A DNA stretch of 64,000 nt, from contig NZ_CP108938.1 of assembly GCF_036347135.1 (NCBI RefSeq), positions 5,022,001 through 5,086,000 of the forward strand. Reading direction: 5' to 3'. The position numbers and the translations under genes were made by a program. The stretch is from Streptomyces sp. NBC_00775 (GTDB lineage Bacteria; Actinomycetota; Actinomycetes; Streptomycetales; Streptomycetaceae). How positions within the stretch are numbered: position 1 is the first letter of the stretch; every line of letters begins with the position of its first letter. Positions 9,842 to 18,727 of this stretch are shown in pieces. Under the pieces are notes generated by a model. That model had not been told where the DNA came from, made no database searches, and saw only the letters and a program-made list of their open reading frames with translations.

Positions 9842-10433
9842 CTAGGAGTCGTCTCCCCTCGAAGGCGCGGCCGAGCGTGACCTCGTCCGCGTATTCCAGG
9901 TCGCCACCCACAGGGAGGCCGCTGGCCAGGCGGGTGACCTTGAGGCCCATGGGCTTGATCATGCGGGCGAGGTACGTGGCCGTGGCCTCGCCTTCCAGGT
10001 TCGGGTCCGTCGCGAGGATCAGCTCGGTGACCACGCCGTCGGCGAGACGGGCGAGGAGTTCTCTTATCCGCAGGTCGTCGGGGCCGACACCCTCGATCGG
10101 GCTGATCGCGCCGCCGAGGACGTGGTACTTGCCCCGGAACTCACGCGTCCGCTCGACCGCGACGACGTCCTTCGGCTCCTCGACCACGCAGATGACCGAC
10201 AGGTCGCGGCGCGGGTCGCGGCAGATGTTGCACAGCTCCTCCTGCGCGACATTGCCGCAGGTCGCGCAGAAGCGGACCTTCGCCTTGACCTCCATCAGAC
10301 ACTGCGCGAGACGGCGGACGTCCGTCGGCTCGGCCTGAAGGATGTGGAAGGCGATCCGCTGCGCGCTCTTGGGACCGACGCCGGGGAGCCGCCCCAGTTC
10401 GTCGATGAGGTCCTGGACCACGCCTTCGTACAA
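9834..10433 (-). CDS. recR: recombination mediator RecR
   Basis: 199 residues, RecFOR-pathway protein that helps load RecA at gaps. It begins [18 protein letters not shown] with the helix-hairpin-helix [16 protein letters not shown] four-Cys zinc finger spans [16 protein letters not shown] (about 57-72). The Toprim domain follows ([17 protein letters not shown], then [15 protein letters not shown]). The start is TTG at 10433 with GGAAAGG eight bases upstream, a start codon often missed. It is the middle gene of ybaB-recR-DUF5063. Confidence 0.96.
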   Translation of the reverse strand: MYEGVVQDLIDELGRLPGVGPKSAQRIAFHILQAEPTDVRRLAQCLMEVKAKVRFCATCGNVAQEELCNICRDPRRDLSVICVVEEPKDVVAVERTREFRGKYHVLGGAISPIEGVGPDDLRIRELLARLADGVVTELILATDPNLEGEATATYLARMIKPMGLKVTRLASGLPVGGDLEYADEVTLGRAFEGRRLLDV

Positions 10434-10445
10434 CGGATTGCCTTT

Positions 10446-10505
10446 CCTGAGTTCCTAAGTCCCTGAGTTCCCGAGTTGCCGAGTCCTGAGTTCCCTCGTC
10501 CTGAA
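10446..10505. repeat. degenerate GAGTTCC-type short repeats between ybaB and recR
   Basis: The 115-bp gap between ybaB and recR holds about six imperfect copies of a 7-10 bp GAGTTCC/GAGTCC unit on the plus strand. No promoter was recognised in it; slippage is the simplest explanation. Confidence 0.6.
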
Positions 10506-10548
10506 TCCTGCTCGTCCTGGTGCGTACGGTAGTTGGCGTTCGCCTGTC

Positions 10549-10893
10549 TTAGAAAGGCAGGCCCGGGATGCCGCTGCCGCCGCCGAGGCCCTGGGTGAGC
10601 GGGCCGAGCTTCTGCTGCTGGAGCGCCTGCGCGTTCTCGTTCGCCGCCTGGACGGCCGCGACGATCAGGTCGGCGAGGGTTTCCGTGTCCTCGGGGTCGA
10701 CCGCCTTCGGGTCGATCACCAGGGCACGGAGCTCGCCGGAGCCCGTCACGGTCGCCCTGACCAGACCGCCGCCCGCCTGGCCGTCCACCTCCGTCCGCGC
10801 CAGCTCCTCCTGCGCGTTCGCCAGGTCCTGCTGCATCTTCTGGGCCTGCTGGAGCAGCTGCTGCATATTGGGCTGGCCACCACCGGGAATCAC
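10549..10893 (-). CDS. YbaB/EbfC-family nucleoid-associated protein
   Basis: 114 residues, a small dimeric DNA-binding protein. I chose the GTG at 10893-10891 because CCAGGAG lies about eight bases upstream and the product then begins [20 protein letters not shown] as in other actinobacteria. The core has [19 protein letters not shown] and a C-terminal helix [17 protein letters not shown], ending in a Gly-rich tail. It is encoded just upstream of recR, an association conserved across bacteria. Confidence 0.92.
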   Translation of the reverse strand: MIPGGGQPNMQQLLQQAQKMQQDLANAQEELARTEVDGQAGGGLVRATVTGSGELRALVIDPKAVDPEDTETLADLIVAAVQAANENAQALQQQKLGPLTQGLGGGSGIPGLPF

Positions 10894-11253
10894 GATCAGC
10901 TCCTGGTTTCGTACGGCTGTGTATACGTCTGTCTGGACCGTTTTTCCTGTCCAGCATGAGCCTACGTGGTCTACGGGCCCGTCGCCCAAGCACTCTTTCG
11001 AGTGAGTCGATCCCTTGGCCTATACCTGATCAAGACCCCCTTCCGGGCGGAAAAGCGAAGAAACCCGGTCCATCGCCACCCATTGGGCGGTAGGAAGGGG
11101 GCGGCGCTTTTGCACCACGCGTCACGTGATGTCACACACCGTTATCGCTTGCTGCTTGCCGCTTGTCGCTTGCTGCTTGTCGCTTGCTGCTTGTCGCTTA
11201 TTGCTTGTCGCTTATCGCTTATCGCTGTCGCCGTCGTCAGTAGGGAGTGCCGG
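10894..11253. other. divergent intergenic region with a 7-bp tandem repeat
   Basis: Separates ybaB (minus) from the SLATT-like gene (plus). The left half is presumably the ybaB promoter. From 11146 to 11229 it holds twelve degenerate copies of a 7-bp unit (CGCTTGC / TGCTTGT / CGCTTAT). No RNA gene was recognised. Confidence 0.8.
11146..11229 (+). repeat. 7-bp tandem repeat, twelve degenerate copies
   Basis: Units alternate CGCTTGC and TGCTTGT, giving a weak 14-bp superperiod, and end 24 bp before the SLATT-like start codon. The array lies between the likely promoter and the ribosome site AGGGAG at 11242, so its copy number could change leader length. Confidence 0.8.
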
Positions 11254-11994
11254 GTGAGTCAGCCGGAGATGCAGCCCGAGGGGCCGCCCCAGGACGGGCG
11301 GGGCGACGGGGCGGCGGCGCTGCGGCCGGGTGACCTGACCGGGCGGCCGTTTCCGCTCGGGGACTGGGGGGAGCCCGCCGAGCGGCTCCACGAGCTGTAC
11401 CAGTGGGTGGAGCAGGGCGCACTCGACACGGCTTCCTGGTATCTCGCGGACCGGGTGTGGAAGCGGTGGTGGGCGTGGGCGCTGCGGGGCGGGGCCGCGG
11501 TGGGGGCCGTGGCCGGGGCCGCGCTTCCCCTGCTCGACCTCACCGGGGTGGTGGGCGGGGGTGCCGCCTGGGGGTATCTGGCGTTGCTGCTCGGGGTCGC
11601 CTGTGTCGCGGGGGACCGGTTCTTCGGGCTGACCTCCGGGTGGATAAGGGATGTGGCCACGGCTCAGGCCGTGCAGCGGCGGCTTCAGGCGTTGCAGTTC
11701 GAGTGGGCGTCGGAGAGTGTGCGGGAGGTTCTGGGGCCTGCGGACGGGACGGCGAGTGAGGCTGCGGAGCGGTGTCTTGGTGTGCTGCGGAGGTTCTCCG
11801 AGGACGTGACGGAGCTGGTCCGCGTCGAGACCGCGGACTGGATGGTGGAGTTTCGGACCGGGCCCGCGCCGTTGGGGATTCAGTCGTCGTTGGCCGGGGT
11901 GCCTCGGGTGGAGGGGTCCGTGAACGGGCGGGTGCCGTTGCCCCCGGGCACCCGGCCGAACATGCCTCGCCAGCGGCCGCCCGAGCCTCGGTAG
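11254..11994 (+). CDS. SLATT-like two-helix membrane protein
   Basis: 246 residues; GTG start with AGGGAG at 11242-11247. After a hydrophilic N-terminus (about 1-65) come the helix RLHELYQWVEQGALDTASWY and basic VWKRWWAW, then two transmembrane helices (about 83-105 and 112-132), then a long C-terminal helix (ATAQAVQRRLQALQFEWASE) and a Pro-rich tail. This SMODS/SLOG-associating 2TM layout is typical of SLATT proteins, predicted membrane effectors in nucleotide-triggered conflict systems. No nucleotide-synthase partner lies beside it, so it may be a chromosomal orphan. The SLATT assignment is by layout and family memory and is moderately sure. Confidence 0.65.
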   Translation: MSQPEMQPEGPPQDGRGDGAAALRPGDLTGRPFPLGDWGEPAERLHELYQWVEQGALDTASWYLADRVWKRWWAWALRGGAAVGAVAGAALPLLDLTGVVGGGAAWGYLALLLGVACVAGDRFFGLTSGWIRDVATAQAVQRRLQALQFEWASESVREVLGPADGTASEAAERCLGVLRRFSEDVTELVRVETADWMVEFRTGPAPLGIQSSLAGVPRVEGSVNGRVPLPPGTRPNMPRQRPPEPR

Positions 11995-12216
11995 GGGGTT
12001 TTCGCCCCCGCCGCCCCTACCCGTCCCATCCTCCAGGGGCTCCGCCCCTTCGACCCCGTTCGGTTGTGTGTCGGGTGCGGGTGGGTGGGGGCTGGGCGCG
12101 CCCACGCGGCGGAGCCGCATATCGACACAGCCCCGCGCCCCTGAAGGCTCGGGGCTGCGCCCCATCGCCCCCAGCCCGCCCCCTTCGCCCCCAGCCCGCC
12201 CCCACCAGCCCGCGGG
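11995..12216. repeat. GC-rich intergenic repeat, composite copy 1
   Basis: Contains the CCCGCCGCCCCTACCCGTCC block and the small hairpin GGGGCTCCGCCCC. A GGTGGGTGGGGG block follows, then CGGCGGAGCCGCATATCGAC and CAGCCCCGCGCCCCTGAA. The same blocks recur at seven other places in the window. It lies directly after the SLATT-like gene and may end its transcript. Confidence 0.85.
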
Positions 12217-12353
12217 CAAAAGCACATGCGTGAAGGAAACGGAAGCGCTTGCGGCAACCCGCTGCGACGGGAGCTATCCGGCCAGTAACCTCTCAACTTC
12301 CATCTCTCAACATCCTTGGCAGCACGCACCGTTGACCAGTGGGGGAGCTCTGC

Positions 12354-15026
12354 GTGGCAGCGACTCAAGGTGGACCCGAAGGGCTTCCCGACGACCGGGC
12401 CATGGACTTTGTCCTCGGCTTCCCTACCGCCGTGGCGCCCGAGTACCGGAACCGGTCGAACCTCGCGACCAGCCCGCCGCTGTTCGTGCTGCGGGTGCCG
12501 GCGGCGGCGTACGAGAGCGTCGTGGACCGTGTCGTCGGGGCGCTGCGTGCCTCGCTGTACGACAACGGCAAGCTCGTGCCGTACGCCCATCTTCCCGCCG
12601 AGGACGACTCCGCGCTGCTGTCGGAGAGCGCCGGGATCCAGGTGGGGACCGGGGCGCCGGAGCACATGACGCCCGAGCGGTACCCGAACTTCCGTGTGAT
12701 GCGGGACCTCGTCGCCTACATCCGGAAGAACCCGGCGGCCTGGCGTGAGGGCTCGCAGGCCAGGAACCTGCGCATCTACGCCAGCGAGCAACGGGCCCAG
12801 CGCGGCGGCCTGTTGGGCTTCACCCGGGTGGAGGGGCCGGACCTCGGCGGACTCCCCGGATTCCTGGTCGGCATCAGCTGGCTGTCGTTCGTGCAGCGGA
12901 TGCCGAAGTGGCTGTGGGCCCGCTGGACGTCCCGCAAGGTGGTGCGGGGCTGGCTGGGCGCGGAGCCGGTGGCCGGGGGCGGCAAGAAGCTGTTCCGGGT
13001 GATGGACAACGCGGGCGCCGTGTGGGGGGCGCAGCTGAAGAACGACCCGAACCACGAGGAAGCGCTTCAGGAACTCGACCGGCTTCTGCTGCGGGCGCTG
13101 CTCGAAGATCTGCGGTCGCCCGCTGTCGGGCGGATCCTGCCGGGGAGGAGACGCAGGACCGCGCGGCCCGTCCTGCTCGTGGAAGTGCCACCGCCGGGTG
13201 CGCCCGGAGCCCTGGCCGCCGAGCGGTTTCTGCGCTCGCTGCACCGGGCGCGCGCCACCGCCCGGCCGCCGGGACCCCTCGTCGTGGCCGTGGGCCGGCC
13301 GTCCGAGGCGTTGCTGGAAGAGCTCGGCAACCCGGCCGACTCCACCTTCGCGCAGGCCAGCCTGCGGCTCGGCCAGAACGACGCCACCCCGGTCCTTGTG
13401 ACCTTCAGCGACGAGGCGGTGGCCGCGCCGGGGCTCGACCTCCGCAAGGTCGATCCGCGCACGTTCAAGGTCAACCGGATGGTCCCCACGGGGATCGTGG
13501 CCTGCGTGACCGTCCTCGCGCTGGCCGCCGGGGGCCTGGTCATCCGCCAGGTCACCGCCCCCGCCGAGGACCACACCTGCGTCGGCGGCACCGAGTCGGT
13601 GGCCGAGTCCGCCCGTGACACGCCCGTCCCGGTGGACTCCAAGGGCTGGTACGACGCGGCGGTCAAGGAGATCGGCGAGCAGAACACGCGGGCCGAGCGG
13701 GCCGCCGCCCAGGGCAGGACCGTACGGACCGTGGTGGCGTTCGTCTCCAGCGTGCCCACCGACGAGAACGAGACGCGCTTCGACGGCACGATCCCCGAGC
13801 TGCGCGGTATCGCGATGTGGCAGCGCAAGCTGCTCGACGACGCGGTGTCCAACGACTCGGCCGTACGGCTGCGGGTGGAGGTCCGCCCCACCGGACGCGC
13901 GTTCAAGAACGCCGTGCCGGAAGCGAGGAAGCTGGTCGCAGAAGTGCGGGGCGAGAGCCACGACAAGGCGTACGAGAAGGTCGTCGGCGTGCTCGCGTAC
14001 GCGCAGAGCCGGGACGAGACCCGGGCCGCGCTCCAGGTGCTCGGCGCCGCGAAGATCCCCACGATCGGCACCACGGCGACCGCCGACGAGATGCTGGCCG
14101 GCTCCGCGAGCCTCAGCTACTGGCCCTTCACCCCGGCCAACTCGACCGAGGCGCGGATCGAGGCGGACTTCGCGAGCCAGGAGAACATCGTGGCCGAGCC
14201 CGGCTCCGAGGCGAGCTGCTCCGCCGCCCGCCGCGCCCTCGTCATCGAGAGCTCCGCCGACCTCTACAGCCGCAGCCTCGCGGACAAGTTCCGCGCCGGC
14301 TTCCCGGGCACCTCCCAGGTGTTCAACTTCAACCAGGTCGGCGACTTCGAACCCGCGCCGCCGACCGGCGCGACCAGCGTGTCCAGCGCCGACGAACTGG
14401 CCCGCCAGCTGTGCAGGGCGCTCAAGGCGGAGCCGGAATCCGTCGTCTACTGGTCGGCGCGGGCCCGTGACTTCACCGCGTTCATCGAGGCCATGGACAC
14501 CCGGGGCACCTGTATCAGCGACGACATCACCGTCCTCGGCGGCAACGAACTCACCAACGTCGCCCAGACCGGCGCCTTCAACAACAAGGACTGGCTGCGC
14601 CTCTACTACTCCGCCCACCGGCTGCCCGCCACGGACCCGCGCGTCAGCGACAAGACCCTCCAGTTCGTGGACGCCTACAACGCGTTCGTGAAGCGCACCA
14701 CCAAGGGCGCCGACCCCTGGATACAGGACGGCCACTCCGCCGTCTCGTACGACGCCTTCCACGTCCTGTCCCAGGCCGTCGACCAGGCCCGGCTGCGCGA
14801 CGAGTCCGTCTCCCGCGAGTCCGTCCTCGTCGCCCTCGGCGGCGGTGTCACCTTCAACGGCGCCACGGGTTACGTCTCCTACGACCAGGGCAACAACGCC
14901 CCGCCCGCCGACAAGACCCTCGTCCTGCTGCGGCAGTTGGCGGACCGGCCGGAGGCGGTCGTGGTGTGCGGGGCGTACAGGCAGGGGGCGTCCAGCCGGG
15001 CGGAGGGCCCGCCATGTGCCTCATGA
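12354..15026 (+). CDS. membrane-anchored type-1 periplasmic-binding-fold protein with cytoplasmic N-domain
   Basis: About 890 residues. GTG at 12354 is preferred over 12339 because GGGGGAG lies seven bases upstream. The N-terminal half (1-375) is cytoplasmic and has no Walker motifs. It begins with FVLGFPTAVAPEYRNRSNLA and contains PVLLVEVPPPGAPGA and GPLVVAVG blocks, perhaps a degenerate NTPase-like fold. One transmembrane helix (about 380-402, IVACVTVLALAAGGLVI) leads to an external domain of about 480 residues resembling branched-chain-amino-acid/type-1 ABC binding proteins: VGVLAYAQSRDETRAALQVLG, IPTIGTTATADEML and DGHSAVSYDAFHVLSQAV. No transporter genes are nearby, so it is more likely a ligand sensor than a transport component. 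It is convergent with the PstS-like pseudogene. Confidence 0.7.
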   Translation: MAATQGGPEGLPDDRAMDFVLGFPTAVAPEYRNRSNLATSPPLFVLRVPAAAYESVVDRVVGALRASLYDNGKLVPYAHLPAEDDSALLSESAGIQVGTGAPEHMTPERYPNFRVMRDLVAYIRKNPAAWREGSQARNLRIYASEQRAQRGGLLGFTRVEGPDLGGLPGFLVGISWLSFVQRMPKWLWARWTSRKVVRGWLGAEPVAGGGKKLFRVMDNAGAVWGAQLKNDPNHEEALQELDRLLLRALLEDLRSPAVGRILPGRRRRTARPVLLVEVPPPGAPGALAAERFLRSLHRARATARPPGPLVVAVGRPSEALLEELGNPADSTFAQASLRLGQNDATPVLVTFSDEAVAAPGLDLRKVDPRTFKVNRMVPTGIVACVTVLALAAGGLVIRQVTAPAEDHTCVGGTESVAESARDTPVPVDSKGWYDAAVKEIGEQNTRAERAAAQGRTVRTVVAFVSSVPTDENETRFDGTIPELRGIAMWQRKLLDDAVSNDSAVRLRVEVRPTGRAFKNAVPEARKLVAEVRGESHDKAYEKVVGVLAYAQSRDETRAALQVLGAAKIPTIGTTATADEMLAGSASLSYWPFTPANSTEARIEADFASQENIVAEPGSEASCSAARRALVIESSADLYSRSLADKFRAGFPGTSQVFNFNQVGDFEPAPPTGATSVSSADELARQLCRALKAEPESVVYWSARARDFTAFIEAMDTRGTCISDDITVLGGNELTNVAQTGAFNNKDWLRLYYSAHRLPATDPRVSDKTLQFVDAYNAFVKRTTKGADPWIQDGHSAVSYDAFHVLSQAVDQARLRDESVSRESVLVALGGGVTFNGATGYVSYDQGNNAPPADKTLVLLRQLADRPEAVVVCGAYRQGASSRAEGPPCAS

Positions 15027-15060
15027 GCGGCACGGAGGTACTGCCGCGCAAGCTCCGAGG

Positions 15061-16241
15061 TCACCCGTCGCCGCAGATCCTCAGCCCCACCGGCGTCCCG
15101 CACGGCAGATGCCCATGCGTACGGATCACGTCCTGGCCGCTGCCCCGGCTGATGTAGGAGAGGAAGCTGGAGGCGAGGGAGTCGGCGGGCGGCTGGCCGT
15201 AGGTGTAGGCGTACTCGATCTCCCGGTACGGGTAGTCGGAGGTGCCGTGTTCCAGGTCCTCGACGGACGGGGTGTGGCCGTCGAGGCTGAGCTTGTGCAG
15301 GCCGGTGGCGCCGATGGCGCTGTTGAGTTCGCTGTAGCCGATCGCGCCGGGGAGTTTGGCCACCGTGTTCAACACCTGGTCGGTGGAGTCGAGTTCGCAG
15401 CGCACGACGGGGGCCGTCGGGTCGTCCTTGTGAACGCAGTCGAGGGAGGAGTTCGCGATCTCGCCCCGCCCCAGCACCCGGCGCTGGAACACCTGTCGGG
15501 TACCGGAGTTGGCGTCACGGCTGACGAGGAGGACGGGCCGGTCGGGGCCGCCGAGCTGCTTCCAGTTCCTGATCTCGCCGCGATAGAGACGGCGTACGTC
15601 CGTGAGCGAGAGGTTCCTGACGGGGATGTCGTCGTTGACGACCAGCGCGAACACGGACACCGCGACGCGGTTCTCGCGCAGCTGCGGGAGGCCGCTCGGC
15701 TTGGGGCCGTCGGAGAGCGCGACGACGGGCGGGGAGCCGGCCTTGGACTTCGCCCCGGCGGCGGCGAGTTCCCGCACACCGGCCGTGCGGCGCGGGACGC
15801 CGACGGCGGGTTCTCCGCCCCCGCCGCAGGCGTAACGGGCGTCAGGGCCGTCGGGGTGAAGTGGTCCATGAGGTGGTCGGTGCCGGGCGGCTGGGTGACG
15901 GACACGCCCCGGATGGTGCGGTCGGTGAACACCGCGGTCAGGCCGTGCCGTTCGCGGCTCGTGTAGTCGTCCCCGGCGATGCTCTGCGAGCCGTCGTTCT
16001 CGATCCGCAGCAGCACGAGGGTGGCGTCCGTCATGCCCGGCGTCTCGTCGAACAGCCCGAGCCGTACGTTCGCACGCCCCGAACGCACGTCGTCACCGAT
16101 CGGGTTGTCCATCTGGACCCGGTACCCGATCCTCTTGCGCCGCGGCACCCGGCGCTCGTACCAGACCATCACGGCGGAGGCGACGACACCGATCACGGCG
16201 GTGCCCACGGCCACGACGTTCTCTGCGCTCAGCCACTCCAT
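15061..16241 (-). pseudogene. PstS-like substrate-binding protein gene with an internal deletion and frameshift
   Basis: The 5' part (ATG at 16241, GGGGGAG eight bases upstream) encodes MEWLSAENVVAVGTAVIGVV, a membrane helix, and a beta-rich domain to PPGTDHLMDHFTP. The 3' part, in another frame (15777-15061, 238 codons), encodes the second half of a phosphate-binding-type domain: RENRVAVSVFALVVNDDIPV, RLYRGEIRNWKQLGG, SRDANSGTRQVFQ and GAIGYSELNSAIG. Homologues I recall have another membrane helix and the start of the binding domain between these parts. Here that stretch is gone and the frame shifts around 15780-15860. The remaining 3' frame has no export signal, so the gene is probably dead. 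Confidence 0.7.
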
Positions 16242-16356
16242 GCGAGCCACTCCCCCGAGCCCTGCGGTGCGGACACGGTACGGCGCGGGCCGGGAACGCC
16301 CGGGAGACGTCAGGTGAACTTCAACTACCGTTCAATTGCAACTGCCTGATTCACCG

Positions 16357-18474
16357 TCAGCCGCTCTTCGTGTACGTCAGCGCCTCGCCCGAGTCCTTGT
16401 TCACGCGGCGCAGGCTGCCGTCGGACAGGAGGGTGACCTCGGAGGCGGCGCCCGGGGAGCAGGAGGAGGCCGGTTCGCCGACGGTGACCGTGGACGGGCC
16501 GATCTCCAGGGGGCCGCCGTCGGCCGGCGCCTCGGTCAGCGTGGCCTGGAAGACGCAGTGGTAGGTGCCGCTGCCGGCCGGTCCGTCCGCGATGAGCGAC
16601 AGGACGGTGTCGCCCACCTCGCCCTGCTGGATGGTCAGTTGGCGGGTGTTGTGGCCCGTCTTGTTGTCGATGCTGGTGTCCCAGGTGCCGAGGAACCCCT
16701 CCGGGATCGTGCCGCCCTGCGACGCCGACGCGCTGGGCGACTCGGACGACGGGGACGGCTCCGACGTGCTCGGGCCCGGCGTCGTGGGCGCGCTGGACGC
16801 GGGCGACGCCGCGGAGCCGTTGTTCTTGTCGTCGCTCCCGCCGTCCTTCATCAGCGCGTACACGCTGCCGCCCGCGCCGAGCGCGACGACCACGGCCACG
16901 ACGATCAGGAGGGCGGTGGAGCGGCCGTTCCCGCGCGAGGCTTCGGGCTGCTGGGGAACGACTCCGGGTCCGTACGGCGGAGTCGCACCGCCCAGGCCGT
17001 ACGGGGAGGGGGCGACGCCCGGTCCGTACGGGGGCGTCGAGCCGTACGGGCCCGGCTGCTGGCCCCAGCCGCTCTGGGGATAGCCGTACGCGGGATGGGG
17101 CGTGCCCGGGCCGGTGGGCTGGGGGTGCTGCTGGGGGTAGCCGTACGCGGGGTGCGGGGTGCCGGGCGGGACGGCCGGAGGAGGTGTCTGGCCCGTGCCC
17201 GCGACCATCGTGGGGAGGTGGTTGAAGGGTGCGGGCTGTCCCGGCGCGGGCGGGGTGGCACCCCCCTCGGCCGGGGTGGGGGCGTGCTCCGGGGAGGCCT
17301 CGGGCGGGGCGGACGGGGGCGCGGACTGCGGCACGGGCGGGAGCGAGGACGGGGACGGGGACTGCGGCGCGGTCGGGGGCGAGGAGGGGGGCGAGGAGGG
17401 GGGCTTGGAGAAGTCCGGGACCGAGGCCGAGGCCGAGGCCGGAGCCTGACCCGGAGCCGGAGGCGTCGCCGGCACGGCGGCCGGGGCGCTCGGCACGCCG
17501 CCCGCACCCGCCGCCTGACCCTGCGCCTTCCCCTGTCCCTGCCCCTGCCCCTCGTCGGGGTTCTCCGTGTCCAGCAACTGCACGGCGTGCCGCCCGAGTT
17601 GGGCCACCAGGGCACTCGGCAGCCACGGGTCGCGCGTACGCCCGTCCGAGACGGTGTCCTCGGCGCCGGTGCGCTCCAGGATCTGGTCGAGGGTGGGCCG
17701 GGCGGCGGGGTCCTTGCGCAGACAGTCGCGTACGAGGTCGGCGAGGCCCTCGGGCAGGCCCTCCAGGTCGGGTTCCTCCTGGGCGATGCGGAACATCATC
17801 GCGTGCACACCGCTGTTGGTCGACCCGAAGGGAAGGGCGCCACTGGCGGCGTACGAGAGGACCGAGCCGAGGCAGAAGACGTCGCACGCGGGGGTGATGC
17901 GGTCACCGCGGACCTGCTCGGGGGCCATGAAGCCGGGCGAGCCGACGAGCGCGCCGGTGCGGGTGAGGCCGCCTTCGGTCACCGTCTCCAGGGCGCGGGC
18001 GATCCCGAAGTCGATGACGCGGGGGCCGTCGATGGTGACGAGCACGTTCGAGGGCTTGAGGTCGCGGTGGATGAGCCCCGCGGTGTGGATGTCCTTGAGC
18101 GCGTGCGCGAGGCCGGCGGCGAGGATGCGGACGGAGCGCTCGGGGAGTGCGCCGTGGTCGTGGCCGACGACGGTCTGGAGGCTGGGCCCGGCGACGTAAC
18201 CGGTGGCCAGCCACGGGATCTCGGCCTCCGTGTCCGCGTCGAGGACGGGCGCCGTCCAGTACCCCCCGACCCGCCGCGCGGCCTGCACCTCCTGCCGGAA
18301 GCGCGCCCGGAACTCCTCCTGCTCGGCGAGCTCCTGCCGCACCAGCTTGACGGCGACGGTACGGCCCCGGTCGGACCGGGCGAGGTACACGTGCCCCATC
18401 CCGCCGGCGCCGAGACGTGCCAGCAGCCGATACGCCCCGATCCGCTGCGGATCCCCCGGCCCCAGCTTCTCCAT
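16357..18474 (-). CDS. membrane Ser/Thr protein kinase with extracellular domain
   Basis: 705 residues. The kinase domain (about 12-275) has the P-loop LGAGGMGHVYLA, VKLV lysine, HRDLKPSNVL, DFGIARAL and GSPGFMAPEQ, so it should be active. A Pro/Ser/Gly/Tyr-rich cytoplasmic linker of about 250 residues follows, with repeated GTPHPAYGYPQ and PPYGPGV units. A transmembrane helix (about 535-557, TALLIVVAVVVALGAGG) comes next, then a Ser/Thr-rich stalk and an external domain of about 110 residues (FLGTWDTSIDN, GTYHCVFQ, SSCSPG). That external domain resembles the one in the kinase at 29823. ATG start with GGGAGGG upstream; Hanks-type sensor kinase with unknown signal and targets. Confidence 0.9.
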   Translation of the reverse strand: MEKLGPGDPQRIGAYRLLARLGAGGMGHVYLARSDRGRTVAVKLVRQELAEQEEFRARFRQEVQAARRVGGYWTAPVLDADTEAEIPWLATGYVAGPSLQTVVGHDHGALPERSVRILAAGLAHALKDIHTAGLIHRDLKPSNVLVTIDGPRVIDFGIARALETVTEGGLTRTGALVGSPGFMAPEQVRGDRITPACDVFCLGSVLSYAASGALPFGSTNSGVHAMMFRIAQEEPDLEGLPEGLADLVRDCLRKDPAARPTLDQILERTGAEDTVSDGRTRDPWLPSALVAQLGRHAVQLLDTENPDEGQGQGQGKAQGQAAGAGGVPSAPAAVPATPPAPGQAPASASASVPDFSKPPSSPPSSPPTAPQSPSPSSLPPVPQSAPPSAPPEASPEHAPTPAEGGATPPAPGQPAPFNHLPTMVAGTGQTPPPAVPPGTPHPAYGYPQQHPQPTGPGTPHPAYGYPQSGWGQQPGPYGSTPPYGPGVAPSPYGLGGATPPYGPGVVPQQPEASRGNGRSTALLIVVAVVVALGAGGSVYALMKDGGSDDKNNGSAASPASSAPTTPGPSTSEPSPSSESPSASASQGGTIPEGFLGTWDTSIDNKTGHNTRQLTIQQGEVGDTVLSLIADGPAGSGTYHCVFQATLTEAPADGGPLEIGPSTVTVGEPASSCSPGAASEVTLLSDGSLRRVNKDSGEALTYTKSG

Positions 18475-18727
18475 GGCTGCGCCCACCCTCCCCCGTATGT
18501 GTGCGACAGACCGAGGATACGGCGACCGTACGGGGAGATGGATGGGGCGGTGTCTACGGTTCCGTAACAGCGCGTGCCGCTTCTGTGACGGGCGTCGTGG
18601 TGGCCCGAGCGGACCGTGCTGCCCAGCCCCCGCCGACCGCCGACGCGACAACATGTCGCGGAAAGCCCCCGACCACAGACAGGACGCCGATATCGCGTCC
18701 GCACCGTGGACATTTACGCTTCGGCGC

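Noticed and set aside
11880..14762. 960-codon open frame on the minus strand
   Set aside because: It lies opposite the type-1 binding-protein gene, has Arg/Gly/His-rich composition without any domain, and follows the high-GC antisense pattern.
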